This document shows positions 45,301 to 56,469 of a stretch of DNA of 64,000 nucleotides, piece after piece (the stretch's first letter is position 1; each line of letters starts with the position of its first letter). The stretch spans positions 4,774,001 through 4,838,000 of the forward strand of contig JAULSU010000001.1 in NCBI GenBank assembly GCA_030512335.1, read 5' to 3'. This DNA comes from Immersiella caudata. Taxonomy: Eukaryota; Ascomycota; Sordariomycetes; Sordariales; Lasiosphaeriaceae. Made by a program: the position numbers and the translations under genes. The notes beneath the pieces were generated by a model. That model was not told the origin of the DNA and ran no database searches. It saw nothing but the letters and a program-made list of their open reading frames with translations.

Positions 45301-46290
45301 TCACCTTGAAACATATGGAAAGCTGTAGCGACCCAACAAGCTCGGGATTCTCTTGATCATGGAATACTGGATTTCTCCTAGTATTTCTTTGTGCCCCAAG
45401 TCGTCAAACCCAAGACTCAAACATAGCTGCCGTCCGGGTCCTGAAGCTACAAGACAAGCATCCCTTCCCGAAGCTTCTGCCTTTTCGAGGCCCCAACGGA
45501 CAAGCATCGATCCAATCCCTCGCCGCTGGTGACTTATGCTCACTGCGACTCCTTGGATTACTATATGGATGACCAGGTATTAGCACTAGAACACCGCAGC
45601 TGAGGCTTCCGGAAGAATAACAGTACACAAGGGGTAGAGCAAACAATAAGAGACAGGAATAGGTTCAACCTACTCCACATATTCTTGTTAGGGCTTTCAC
45701 CAAGAGTGCCCAAGACGAGCTCGTTGACAGCTTCCATACTCTCCCGCTGAGCGTCCAGATCCATGCCCGGGGGGGAGCCACCATCAAGAGCAGACGCGGT
45801 CTGGATGCTCTCCTCAACAGACATGGTGCTGGTGCCTTGAGCAGGCTCATGGGTATTGCCGTCCGATGGGGCTTGCTGGTAGATGTCAGCCAAGCCAAGA
45901 CCTCCCCCTGAAGCCACTAGCAGGTAGCCATCGAATGTTGACAAGCTTCTCTTCGTGAGCTTCACATCTAGTGGCAAGCAGAGACTGTACGAAGTGTCAG
46001 TGGAGGCGGATACTCACCCACTCCACCCAGCCCACAACCTTCTCTGCATCCCCGTCGCACACTACTACTGCATGGAGGCTGTCGGGAAATTTGGTACGGT
46101 CAAGGTCACGACGCAACGAGTTAACACGCCAGTCGAAAATTTCCTGGTCCGAGGTTGCAGTTTTCAGTCGCTCCGGAAATCGTCTTAATCTCGCCTTGCT
46201 GTCAGAAGCACTGAATGCCTGTGAAGTGATGTGAATTATGGCGATGGCGTCAGCTGGGGTGGCGTCCCGAACTCTGTAGGAAGTCATCAT
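45301..46290 (-). CDS. GNAT-family N-acetyltransferase
   Basis: Exons on the minus strand 46290 to about 46014, about 45967-45674, and 45560-45301; about 276 residues. Visible: GNAT beta-1/helix-1 (YRVRDATPADAIAIIHITSQ), a beta-3-like VVVCDGDAEKVVGWVEW, then the acetyl-CoA loop after the last intron, QRRGIGSMLVRWGLEKA, and LVASGPGRQLCLSLGF, a typical C-terminal half. Between these halves is a low-complexity acidic insert of about 90 residues (second exon). The substrate is unknown. The first intron is ambiguous: GTATCC with TAG (46 bases) and GTGAGT with a poor AAG acceptor (58 bases) both keep the frame, changing only a few residues. Two adjacent ATGs (46290, 46287) could start it. Confidence 0.78.
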
Positions 46291-47504
46291 TGCGACAACG
46301 ACTTTGTACTTAGTGAGGTCGTTGCTTTGACTCGGGGCGTTGGTGTATTGAAGTGTCCAAGACTTCGAGTCAGATTGCTGACGGCGTACTCTGAAGCTGT
46401 CACTGTGAGGCCCGGAAGTAAAAGAAGTGCCGCAAAACGGCATGCGGTCACTTACTGCGGTTTTTTTTTTTGGGAGTCCTTTGCCCTTTGTTTTGTAAGA
46501 CCGAGCTCTGGGGTTTGTGTTGTCAAATGCTGCTTGTTTCGGCCACAATAGGTACCTTGGTAATACTTTGGTCAACAAGAGATAAAAGGGGCCAGAATAT
46601 CCCAGAGCGCCCAAAGAGCTAAGGGAGCAAAGGACTTGGGCGAACCGACTGTCTACAGGGTACATATAGGATGTGCCGTCTAAGCTCTCGTTAGGCATTA
46701 CGCAAGCAGTGCGACGGGTAATTGACGCCAGGTTGACACGCTGCCGGGTTGCAGGTTTGGATTGCAGCCTGTTTAATCCCGGACGTGATTGTGAGTTGCA
46801 CCTTCCTCAACCGGAAAACAGTACAAACTCTGGGGCAGGTACTCGGTGGATGTTGTTCATTTCTTCACTTTCAATGCCCATGTGAGTTGCCCAAAACATC
46901 GCAGTGGCACATCACCTAATCTAACGTCGGGATTGCGCTCGAGATGTCACACGGAGAACTCATGCGACACGGAGTTCCCCGCAGGGATGTCTTGGCGGAC
47001 ACCGCACGCCAAGACTGCGGGCCTGCCAAGACCAGCTCAGCACCAGTGAATACGCGGCGGGGAACACTTGTCACCAACCAAGGCGCGTTTCGCTGTGAAT
47101 GGACAAGAACCAACCTCATGACCAGAATCGGCCCATGGGGGCCTCCTGTATTTAGATAACACACCTCCTCTCGAAGAACACCATCCTGCTTTCCTCCGCA
47201 AGGACCTTCAAGGCCATAGACAATTATTGTTGAATCAGAACCAAGTTAGTGCCCACAGGGCCATTTCGAGGTTCCACGCTAAAACCGTGTCACACGAGAT
47301 ATTCGCAAATCAAAAACTCCAATGGTCATCCACGGCGAGGTTGATATACATCTATTAGATTCATGCCCTTGTTGATTATCTATTCCTTCTCTCATTCACT
47401 TTTCTCTTCGGTCATCAATCATTCAGTTCATCTCAGCCATTGCGATCATCCCCGCAGGCTGGTTGGGGGGTATCATAAACAATTACTGCATTATCCACCG
47501 CGTC
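46291..47504. other. Intergenic upstream of the GNAT gene
   Basis: 1.2 kb with no supported gene. It includes a run of T at about 46458-46470. The GNAT promoter and the 3' UTR of the next minus-strand gene should lie here. Confidence 0.45.
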
Positions 47505-48698
47505 TCAACTCGAACCTCCATGTCCGATTTTGAAAACCTCTCGCAAATCGTGGTCGCTTGGGTTCGGCAGCTTTCGGAGGCCGCGAGGTTCCCTGCTTCT
47601 TGGGCTTGCTGATCTGGGCTGCAACGCCGGCAACGAAGGAACGACTGGCAAAAGCCGGCTGGAATTGCCTCCAGCTGGAGGCGTCAATTTGTTTTCTCGG
47701 CTGGGGCCAGGCTCCGCAGACCTCGGCCTTCGAAGGGATGGCGTTTTGCGGTCATTGCTCTTCAGCAGAGACGGAAGGTCGTGAGAACTCTTTGTTTGCC
47801 GCACACTCGGATCTCTGCTCAACTGGACGGGATTCGCTCGAAGGGGGTCGAACGCGAGCGCAACATCCCGGAGGCTTCTGACGTCAGCCAATGATGCTCG
47901 GCCGCCACCGTCACCAGCAGCCGTTGGTGGTGGCTTTGTGACAACTATTTCGACACGTGTGGCCTCCTTGGATTTGTCGCTCTCCCAACCGCTCATCTCG
48001 TATCTAGAGTGTCGCGACTCTCTCGATAATCGTTTGAGGTTTGCCCGTCTCAACTGCTCGAGTCTAGCATCGCCTGCTAGCTCGAACACCGACCTCCACA
48101 GTCCCTCGCCGGCTTCGTCCTCGGATGAATCCGAGCTAGATCGACTTTCGCCGTCAAAGTTTTGGCGGATGAGAGCAGTTCGATCCCCTTGCGGACTCTC
48201 GAGCGGCGATTGGGACAGTAGGCCGGAGCTGAAGGTCCTTTTCACGGCCAGACGAACCTTGCTTGAAAGGGTCGATTTTCCAGGGGTGCTTGGCCGACTT
48301 TCTGGCACGGCGGTGTAGAGACCTTTCGAATCGCATGTCGTCTGCTTCGTCCCGGAGGAAGGTCCAAGGGGTGCCGATATTTGCCATTTCTGGACATGTC
48401 CAGCCTCGACATCTCGATGCCAGTCTGGCCTTTGGAGTCTTCGGCACACTATATAAACCAGGACAAGCAACATGAGGCCTGTGCAGCAAAGCGCGGCGAT
48501 GGCGACGGGCTTGATGGTCCCCCGGTGTCGAATAAGGTATATGGTGGTGAACACAGTAACGGCAGCGGAAAACGCAGTCAATGGCACCAAGAGGCACAAC
48601 TCAACCCGAGAGAACGGACGACGCCGCGGCTGGGTGGCTGGAACCATCCAACTCTCGTTAGGCAGTGATGGAAGCTGAGTGAACCCGTGGTGACCCAT
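47505..48698 (-). CDS. Uncharacterised two-pass membrane protein
   Basis: One exon on the minus strand encodes 397 residues. I do not recognise a family. It starts MGHHGFTQLPSLPNESW, has two hydrophobic segments at about residues 30-52 (VELCLLVPLTAFSAAVTVF) and 60-84 (PVAIAALCCTGLMLLVLVYI), and then a long cytosolic-type tail of 310 residues. The tail is disordered, rich in serine, arginine and proline, with possible phosphosites (SRSSSDSSEDEAGEG) and a short structured-looking patch (LWRSVFELAGDARLEQLRRA). The shape resembles fungal membrane-anchored scaffold or signalling proteins; that is inference only. The start at 48698 precedes the first hydrophobic segment; the open frame upstream adds 18 codons without further features. 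Confidence 0.7.
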   Translation of the reverse strand: MGHHGFTQLPSLPNESWMVPATQPRRRPFSRVELCLLVPLTAFSAAVTVFTTIYLIRHRGTIKPVAIAALCCTGLMLLVLVYIVCRRLQRPDWHRDVEAGHVQKWQISAPLGPSSGTKQTTCDSKGLYTAVPESRPSTPGKSTLSSKVRLAVKRTFSSGLLSQSPLESPQGDRTALIRQNFDGESRSSSDSSEDEAGEGLWRSVFELAGDARLEQLRRANLKRLSRESRHSRYEMSGWESDKSKEATRVEIVVTKPPPTAAGDGGGRASLADVRSLRDVALAFDPLRANPVQLSRDPSVRQTKSSHDLPSLLKSNDRKTPSLRRPRSAEPGPSRENKLTPPAGGNSSRLLPVVPSLPALQPRSASPRSREPRGLRKLPNPSDHDLREVFKIGHGGSS

Positions 48699-50425
48699 CA
48701 GTGAGAATGATAAAGGGGTATGGGCGAATGGTGGTTGCGGTGAGAGCAGCACACTGCAGCTTTGACGGCGTTCAACTTGTCATGACGATCAGTGAGGGCC
48801 TCCCATGCGCAGAACCGGCGACTCTCGGGGGTTATATCTCACTGCATTCCAAAGGCCCCCAGATTTGGGGATTGGCGCTTTCGCAGCTGCGTGTGCGGAT
48901 GCACAATCTTGAGGCGCGCTCTGGAGAGCCACCCAAAACGCTTGCCAATGGGGAGTTGTGGCGTTCAATCTGCACTTTACCCGTAGCTGGGACTCCCGCG
49001 GAACGTCCACGGCGAGGCGGGTGGGTGTGGGGTTTTCGTAGGACGTCCAGTCAGCGTCAGCCCTGGGCTGAGGCAGTGCCTGCGCACCCAGACGCCTCTT
49101 CACCGGACACAGCAACAAACGCCTTGTGAGTGGCCAGAACCCTTCAACCCATGGATCTCTCGCACCACCTCTCGCTGGTCGCACAAGATCCGTCAACCAA
49201 GCCACGGTTCCCACAATTGAAAGATTGGGTCCGCTGGGCAAGGGCGTTCCTGTGGTTTACGGCCCGATGCTCGGCGCCTGTCCGAGGGGCTTGGACGTTT
49301 TGCCTGACATTTGGCAGCTTCTTGTTGCAGTGCTGAGTGCGATTAGGGTGACAGCAGAAACCTCGGCAGTTCTCTGTGAGTGGCCACATTCTTCACTCAG
49401 CCCCCTTTCTCCCCGCTTCGTCGGTCCTGGCGAAGCATTTTGCAGTGTTGCAAGATCTGCTTGGCAATGATTGGGAATTTTGATCCGCGCTCTCGTCATG
49501 AGCTGTCATCCGGGAAAGAAGATTTCCGTTCGGCGCGCTCGCCCCCGCCGACTGTGCAACGAGGTAAGCATTTGGCAATTCAGGCAAGCGTTCGTGACCG
49601 TAGCCTCTATCTATTTCCTTGACAACTCATAATCCCAGATCCCGATGACCGACCCACGTCAGAGTTGGGCGTCGGCCACAGTTCCCAAATACTCCAATCA
49701 TTAGGGTTCATGTCCGACGCCACACCGCCCTCCATGCAGGTAAGCCCATGCCTTCCGTAGCCACTATGCTCAAGGAGAGTAATATCAACCTGGAAGCCAG
49801 CGTATTACTTGTCTCCTCGCCTCGGGTACGCACATCGAAGGGTGGTGGTAGTGCCGTCCCACTCAAGTTTTGGGGCTCTTGATGACAAACCTGTGCACGA
49901 CAATGATACGATACCCCTCCACCACAGGCAGCCGTAGCAAACAAGCTCCTGAGAGCTTACCCGAACGGCCGGATGTGGTCTTGAGGATTCGACAAGGTAG
50001 TAGTGTCCAAAAGCTTCCCAAGCGCCACTGGGCACAACTGGTCGTGTGCTTAAGGGAGATGACTGAAGGCAGCGTACTCTTCGGCTGCACACTAGAGGAT
50101 AAATCCCAATTACCTAGCGTGACCATCTATACTACTGTGGAGTTACTACTTGTACGTGCTCGGTGATAATTTGCTGCACGGTAGCGGCAAGACGATGTGA
50201 GGACGTATCATACGGCTCAAGTGCGAGCCGGCAGTGCAAGACGGACACTCCAGGGGCATGTCCGGGCTGTCGACGTCGCTGTTATCAGGGCGACGCGAGG
50301 GGTTATCGAGCTTACCGAGGAACCGGGGCGAGGTGTTGCTGGTGTAGATGTGTAGCCATACGGTATCGCTGGGATTTGTCACAAGGACTACACAAGGATG
50401 TTGCTGCTCCTGCGCAGGCGCGATG

Positions 50426-50459
50426 ACAAGCGTGACGAGATAACAAGCGTGACGAGATA
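50426..50459. repeat. 17-base tandem duplication
   Basis: The unit acaagcgtgacgagata occurs twice without a gap, at 50426-50442 and 50443-50459. It looks like a recent slippage duplication. Confidence 0.8.
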
Positions 50460-50703
50460 GGGGTCTTGGTGGCAGTTGGGGGGCGTGACTTGTCGCAGTT
50501 GCTTGTTGGGACGGCGGCCCAGGTACGCCTGTCGCTGTCGAGCGAGCTCGGCAAGGTCGATGTAACCAAGCTGCGCGAGCTGTTAACACGAGGGCTGAGA
50601 AGAGGACGACAAGACGAGGTGCTTACACGATAAATGGACGACGACGCGAGAGGCAAATCGGAATTGGATTTGGCTTCGGGAGCTGTATGTCTAGAGTCAG
50701 CCT

Positions 50704-50715
50704 CCCCCCCCCCCC
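50704..50715. repeat. Poly-C tract of 12
   Basis: Twelve consecutive C residues, one of several homopolymer tracts in the repeat-rich island. Confidence 0.8.
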
Positions 50716-50997
50716 TACACCAGAGGAAAGACAAACTTGTAACGCCTAGCCTCTTGTAGCAGGCCAACAAAGACTCCACCACTTGCCGTAAAGGCGTTTG
50801 CCCGTTGCTAAGCTGCGTGCTTTGCTGGCGTTGCTGAACCTGTCGGCCATGTCGCGTTGCACTGCCGCCATTAGGGCAGTGCAGCGTGAAAAAGGGCCAA
50901 ATATCGGACCAAAGCTTGGCAGCCCCTCCCTGGATCACCTGGACCCCTGGATGACCCATAAAACCATAAAACCCCACTACCCCCTATTTCCCCGCCC

Positions 50998-51041
50998 CAC
51001 CGACCTCCCCACCGACCTCCCCACCGACCTCCCCACCGACT
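50998..51041. repeat. 12-base tandem repeat
   Basis: The unit cgacctccccac is repeated about three and a half times. It lies between the minus-strand frame and the poly-T tract. Confidence 0.85.
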
Positions 51042-51062
51042 GCCCATCTTCCTCAACGCACC

Positions 51063-51064
<2 letters not shown>

Positions 51065-51097
<33 letters not shown>
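51065..51097. repeat. Poly-T tract of 33
   Basis: Thirty-three consecutive T residues, 15 bases before the ATG of the decayed gene. It may be a microsatellite or the poly(A) end of a reverse-transcribed insertion on the minus strand; I see no target-site duplication, so the microsatellite reading is preferred. Confidence 0.85.
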
Positions 51098-51099
<2 letters not shown>

Positions 51100-51112
51100 A
51101 ACGGCGAGCTCT

Positions 51113-52412
51113 ATGTACTTTGACGATATCACCTCCGAGACACAGCTGTGGCGGCACGCAGCACCACACGCGGCGCTCTATCGGCGGAAGTAGAAGCTGC
51201 CGGCCGCAAGCGACTGGAGCACCGACGAGCTGTTCGCGAGCCGAGTTGTGGTCAAACGCAGCCGCCCCCGCACCCTCGATCTCGGCCAGCCCTTGAGCGC
51301 ACTCCAACCCGACGCCGAGCTATCCAAGATCATCGATCCGCTCTCCCTCGGCTTGCGAGACCTGACTGAGACCCAATTGATTTATCGCCTGTGAGGCCTC
51401 GCGGGCCTGTTCTGGGGAGCGCTCCATCGCTTCACCCGCGTTAATAGCTCCAGCGCCAGTACCGATGACGGCAGCGACATGGATCTTGATGTTGGGGATG
51501 ATTCCGGCCTCCCGTTCTTGCCCGTGTCGCGGCCGCAGCACGTCCGTCCCCCGATCCAACCCCCGCCAGGGTGCGTAAATAGTGGTACGACGACATTCGG
51601 AAGCAGTAGCCCCCTCGTGCAGAGCAGTTCGCTCGGTAACATCTCGGATGCTAGCTATATCTCGGCGGGGGGAGCCGACCCAGAGAATGAGACTGTGCAG
51701 CTTGCCTCGGCCTTTTTGCGGTCGGCGCTGGTGCATTGTCCACTAGAGCTGGCCGCCAACATGGCTACCATTGCATGTCTTGTCGAAGTCTCGGGCACGC
51801 GGCGGTTTTCGTCGGCCTGTCTGGGCCAGCAGGCTCAAGCTCCCCCACTCCGTGCCACGGCTGACGGTGAGTTGCGTGTGCTGCTGATAGATGGCGACGG
51901 CGGTTTTGGGGAATCACGGTGAGGCCGTTGCCTTGCTGGAGGCAAAGAAGAAGTTCAAGGTGATACGGAACGGGAGGCCCGTCATAACCGACAAGGTGCT
52001 AGGCCAGATGGTGGGTGAGGCGCTTGCGCTGCGGCTGTCGCTCCCAGCACAGCCTTTGCATGATTACGAAGAGTACGTTCTTCGTTGCCGAAGCAGGTGT
52101 CATGGCTAACATCCACTTTGGGGCGGTTCCAGGGATGTTGTTGTTATTGCAGCGGCTCGGCAGCACATGTGTTTCCTGAGTGTCCACATCCCCGGTGAGT
52201 ATGTCCAACAGGCTCAATCCCCAGATAACCATCTTGGAAGTGATGATGAGTTCTCTGGACGACATAACGTAGCAGGGGGAGGTGTGGAAAAGGAGCCTGT
52301 CATCACCATCTCGGCCACAGATTGGCTTAACCTTGCTGAACAGCACAGTCGCAAGATCGCCCGCGAGAACATCACCACGCTTGTACATTGGCAGCAAGAG
52401 CATTGGCGATAA
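51113..52412 (+). pseudogene. Decayed gene of an unidentified fungal protein family
   Basis: One frame from the ATG at 51113 runs to about 51910 but is broken by TAG at 51191-51193 and TGA at 51392-51394. Near 51908-51911 the sense frame shifts by one base into the frame carrying ALLEAKKKFKVIRNGRPVIT and LGQMVGEALALRLSLP. That frame continues across a canonical intron (52073-52132; GTACGT, CTAAC, CAG) into DVVVIAAARQHMCFLSVHIP and NITTLVHWQQEHWR. Both halves therefore look like one former protein of about 410 residues. The intact intron argues against a processed copy. I cannot name the family; I have a faint memory of similar repeated hypothetical proteins in Sordariales, which needs a search. 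Confidence 0.65.
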
Positions 52413-53595
52413 ATCTGTTTCCAACTTATTTGGCCTCTCCTAGAAGTCGCGACCCCACAACCGGTCAACCCCTATCAGCTGCGCAGCACTTTTGCATTTA
52501 GGTGAAATTGATGGGGTTACAACTGCGTGGTTGTGCTAGCAATTACACGGTTTAGTTGAGATATATCGTTCAGACCATCTGGCTCTGCGACCCGTCTTGA
52601 CAGTGTATTCAACCTAAGAATTGTGCGAGTCTTCATTCGGTCGTCTTACCCCTACCACCTTAGGGAGTTCCTCCCTGCGTTTGTCTTTATGTACTCGGGG
52701 AATCGTGGACATCAGAGATAAGACCTCGGGCCCGTCCAAGACCCCGCCCCGGAATCCGGGCTCCACACGCCGTCGCAAGTCGTTCAGCAGCGCATCCAAC
52801 TTTCATGCAACTCTCCCCGAACCAGCTTGGCATTGTCGTCATATCAGTCGCGCCTGTGCCGCTAGGGCTTCCGAGCAACCCGAGCAGTTGCAGATTGGCT
52901 AGGCGGGCTCTCCTCGCCCACCTTCATACGTGTCGGCTGACAGGTCTTCAAAAACACACTTTCCTAGTTGGCTGGAGTCAAGCAGAGCAGTGCGCAACGT
53001 GTATGGAAATCCGGCACGCGACTCGGACAGAGCCAAGAGAGACCAAGAGAGACCAAGAGAGACCAAGAGAGACCAAGAGAGGAGCATGCGGCCCAGTCCA
53101 ACGGCTATCTGAGAGCCAGCGCCAACAACAAATCACCGCCATCCACGGCGTTTCTAGCGTTCCCGCCCCAAGAGCTCAAGGGTTGGCGCCGCGGTCACTT
53201 GCGACGCCGGGGACGCTTGGTGCCGCTGCTTCCGTTGTCCCTCCGGGGCCCGGGTTGGTTGGTTCGCACGATGGGTTCTTGACTCGTTATTCTGGCTGTG
53301 GGGCAGCAAGATGGATGCATCCAGGAGACTCCCTGCCCAACCTGCCCTGTTGCGGTGCACCGCGGCGATGGAGGTGGGATCGAGGTGTCGCGTGCCAGAC
53401 CCGCCCTGCCTCGGCGAAAACTGGGCGGGTTTCCCATACGGGGAAAAGATGAGATGGAGAAAGCTCCTTATTATCAAGAGGTCCCAACCTGAGACTGTCC
53501 TGTCTCTGCCAAGTGCCCTCCGCGTTTTCCGGTCCTTCTCGTCCGACGCTGCCTCCGACCGCGTTTCTTCGCGCGAACCTCGACTTCCATTGATC
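52413..53595. other. Intergenic with minisatellite, upstream of the PAP2-like gene
   Basis: 1.2 kb with no supported gene. It contains a 10-base tandem repeat (listed separately). The right end should hold the promoter and leader of the PAP2-like gene; the frame open from 53311 runs into that gene without family features. Confidence 0.4.
53033..53080. repeat. 10-base tandem repeat
   Basis: The unit gaccaagaga occurs four times exactly at 53041-53080, with a partial copy (ccaagaga) before it. It is a minisatellite in non-coding sequence. Confidence 0.85.
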
Positions 53596-55138
53596 ATGAC
53601 GCTCGGTGCGGTGCTGGAGCCCCTCGTCATCGTGAGCTTGCTGGCGGGCGGGACTCTGGTGAACCGTGACAAACCTCGCTCAGCCCCTTTATCCACGGCA
53701 AACTCCCGACGACCCGATCCTTGGCAAGATATCGAGTACGCCCTCGGAGCCGACCAAGGCCCGCGCGAGCAGCATCGTCTCGACGACGAGAAGTGGAACA
53801 GGTCGCGGAGCAGCACGGCGAGCACCTCGACCATCTGGCACGATGTCGACAACGGGAAAGCGGAACTGAACTCGGCTTCTTCGGGCTACCGACAACGTAC
53901 GCTGCGGTTCTGGAAATGGCAGTCCGAGGTCACCACGCCGAACACAGAGGTCCACAAGGACCGATTCCTCAGCAGGGTCCTCCGGCGATATCCCTTTCTG
54001 GTTGAGGTTTGGTACTGGGCGTTGATCTATTGGGTAAGCATTTGTGCTCGCCATCGTGATACCTTTGGCTCATTCTCGCGCTGCAGGTGTACCAACTCGG
54101 CCGCGCCTTTACGGGTATGCGCGATTGCTACTGTTTTTTGCCCCTTTAGTCCTTTTACCGTATTGTCTCAGGAGGTACCTCCTCAGGCCTCCTGAGACAT
54201 GCAAATGTTATCCTAGAACGGAAGTTAGTAGCTGACATCGACCACCAGCTGTCACCCTCCAAGAGTCGACGGTGGACACGGCCCGCGAGCATGCTCTTAA
54301 GGTTGTCCATTGGGAACAGTCCCTTGGCATCTTCATCGAGACGGATGTTCAACAATGGTTCCTCACCCATCCCGTCTTGATGAGGTGGACCAACAGGACC
54401 TATTCCTTCATCCACATCCCCGGTACCATCCTCTTCCTCATCGTCTTGTTCTACACCACCACGACTCGGCCGAAACGGAATCTCTTTGAGCAGTTGCGTA
54501 GCGGAGCAGCATCGTTGAGGAACTGGAGGGCGATGATCGGGCCCTTTGGTCCTGACATTTACGAGCGTCGCCGGAGAACGATGGCCATGTGCAACCTCCT
54601 TGCCTTTGTTGTGTTCACCTTTTGGCCGTGCATGCCCCCGCGTCTTCTGGGCGACGAGAACTATACTGGCGAGTACGCGGCCGAGGCCAAGAGCTTTGGC
54701 TTTGTCGACACCGTCCATGGTGTAGATAGCGACAGCAGCGTGTGGACCACGAATCGGTTCTGCAACCAGTATGGTGAGTTTTGGGCCTGAACCCTTCGAT
54801 ACACAGCGTCAAAATTCTAACCATGTCCCCTTTCCTCTTTAGCCGCCATGCCGTCGCTCCATTTCGGGTACTCGTTCCTGATCGGTCTCACCATCGCCAC
54901 CATGCCGCTGAGGAAGAGCGGTTGGCTCGGATGGCGTCGCATAGCCATCGTTTGCACCGGCATGCTCTACCCAGCTGTTATTCTCACTGCCATCGTCGCA
55001 ACTGCGAACCACTTCATTCTGGATGCCGTGGCTGGAGCGATTGCCTGCACGTTAGCATGGAATCTGAACAGTGCGCTCCTCAACCTGTTGCCGCTGGAGG
55101 ACTACTTTTTGAATGCCTTAAGGATTCACAAGCCATGA
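53596..55138 (+). CDS. PAP2/Aur1-like integral membrane phosphatase or transferase
   Basis: Exons 53596-54033, 54087-54114 (28 bases), 54249-54773 and 54843-55138 encode 428 residues. The C-terminal part fits the PAP2_3 group (Aur1/inositolphosphotransferase-like): motif 2 as AAMPSLHFGYSFLIGL and motif 3 as ATANHFILDAVAGA, whose histidines form the catalytic pair. Upstream are TYSFIHIPGTILFLIVLFYT and MCNLLAFVVFTFWPCMPPRL, both membrane helices; the second carries the CMPPRLL motif typical of this group. About six helices in all. An N-terminal helix (LEPLVIVSLLAGGTLVN) precedes a disordered acidic region (about residues 25-110). The substrate is unknown; a lipid phosphate or phosphoinositol group is likely from the family. 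The first two introns flank a 28-base exon. Confidence 0.85.
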
Positions 55139-56469
55139 GCAAGGTACCTTACCTACCTTGCTTAACATACATAGATACATGAGGAATGAGATATCTGTAG
55201 AGATACACGATGTGACTTGGGTGGCACTTGATAGTTGATACCCAGGGAAATTCTCATCACTGCAGAATTCTGATCTCACGTTTGGATTTCCGTTCCCAAG
55301 TTGAGATGATTTTGAGCAAGTGGTTTGTGGGTGAGTGGCCCGAAGCCAGCCGTGCTCTTGGCAGATGTTCAACTTGAGTGCTGACAATGTCATGCGCTAA
55401 AAGTGTCCTAGGCATCCTTTGTTTCCCCCAGGCTCCACCAAGGTTGTATCGTCATGGAAGTCTACCGATACTAGTGTTTTATATCCACTCTCATGTATAC
55501 ACAATCCTGAGTCCAGTAGTCGTCATTTGCCTTATTTTCTGATATGCTAAAAAGGCGTAGATGTGATTTTGAAACAGCACCAGAGGAATACAGCTTCCTC
55601 GTGAGATAATACCCCTGGGCCTGAGGCACCTGCACTAACGAGTAGAATCAAGTGTGATTTCACACGCTTCCTTGGCTTTTCCTTTCGCAACCTGGCATGT
55701 CAGTGCTAGGCAGTCGCACGATAAGAAGGTAGGCAACTCGCCAACAGACCTGCCTCGAACATTTGTGCAAAATGTCGAGTTCGTTCCATGTCAACATCCC
55801 TGTGAGAACTTGAACTTCGCAGCGGAAATATCCGTCCTCACTGTCTTTGGCTGCAGACTTGGCGACAAGGCGATGGATGCAGGAACCAGCGGAGTCCTCC
55901 CAGGACTCTCGAGCTGTTCGTCTGTGCCAATGAGAAACTCGACGTGTAAATTGCGAGAGCGCCACAGACCGGGAGTCCATTGTGATTCTAGCCGAATGCG
56001 TCACAGCACCGCCCGGCATCATTTGCTCCCCGCATTTTAGGCCGCCCCCCACATTGACAGATTCCTTTTGCACACCTGAGCAGTCCGCCGAGCACCTTTG
56101 CGAACCAGGATTTTCTTGTCACTGATTGGATGAAATGACGCCTGACAGCTTGGGAGGCAACCGCCTTGTCCACTTTTGCGTTGTTTGACAAGCTATCGAT
56201 CCGAGATGCCTGTCTCACATACTTTGTTGGAGACTGCCTCATGGTGATGTATAATTATTGTCAACTTCGCCCTTCATCATCATGGCAGCTTCCTCCTCAT
56301 CTTCATCTTGCCTTCCTCAATAGGTAGCACAACATCCACCAGAAAAGTTGCGTCTTCGATTCCCCGTTTTGCACCAATTCCCTGCAGCAACTACTGCAGC
56401 ATCAATCTGCCCATCTTATTACAAAAAAAGCAACAAAGTACATCAACAACCCTATCACGAATTTTCAAG
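55139..56469. other. Intergenic between PAP2-like and VIT-VWA genes
   Basis: 1.3 kb between plus-strand genes. No coding sequence is supported. It should hold the 3' UTR of the former and promoter of the latter; a CT/CA-rich leader directly precedes the ATG at 56470. Confidence 0.45.

Larger units (their letters stand above)
50146..50977 (-). other. Possible decayed coding sequence (two overlapping frames)
   Basis: Two minus-strand frames of 147 and 221 codons cover this interval. Stretches such as LRQVVESLLACYKRLG and HPCVVLVTNPSDTVWLHIYT look protein-like, yet they lie in different phases, and the flanking sequence is compositionally biased. Either an undetected intron or decay could explain it; chance is also possible. 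It lies head to head with the pseudogene at 51.1 kb. Confidence 0.25.
48699..51112. other. Gene-poor island with simple repeats
   Basis: About 2.4 kb with no confident gene. Minus-strand frames at 50146-50589 and 50312-50977 overlap in different phases and may be remnants of one coding sequence. Several low-complexity tracts lie in 50.4-51.1 kb and are listed separately. Composition and content differ from the housekeeping DNA on both sides. Confidence 0.4.

Noticed and set aside
51065..51097. Poly-T as the tail of a retrotransposed copy
   Set aside because: The adjacent decayed gene lies on the other orientation for such a tail and still has an intron; no target-site duplication is visible.
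50704..53080. CRISPR-like array or phage-type system in the repeat-rich island
   Set aside because: The repeats are simple tandem units without spacers, and the DNA is fungal.
53311..53595. N-terminal extension of the PAP2-like protein
   Set aside because: No hydrophobic or conserved segment; the ATG at 53596 directly precedes the first membrane helix.
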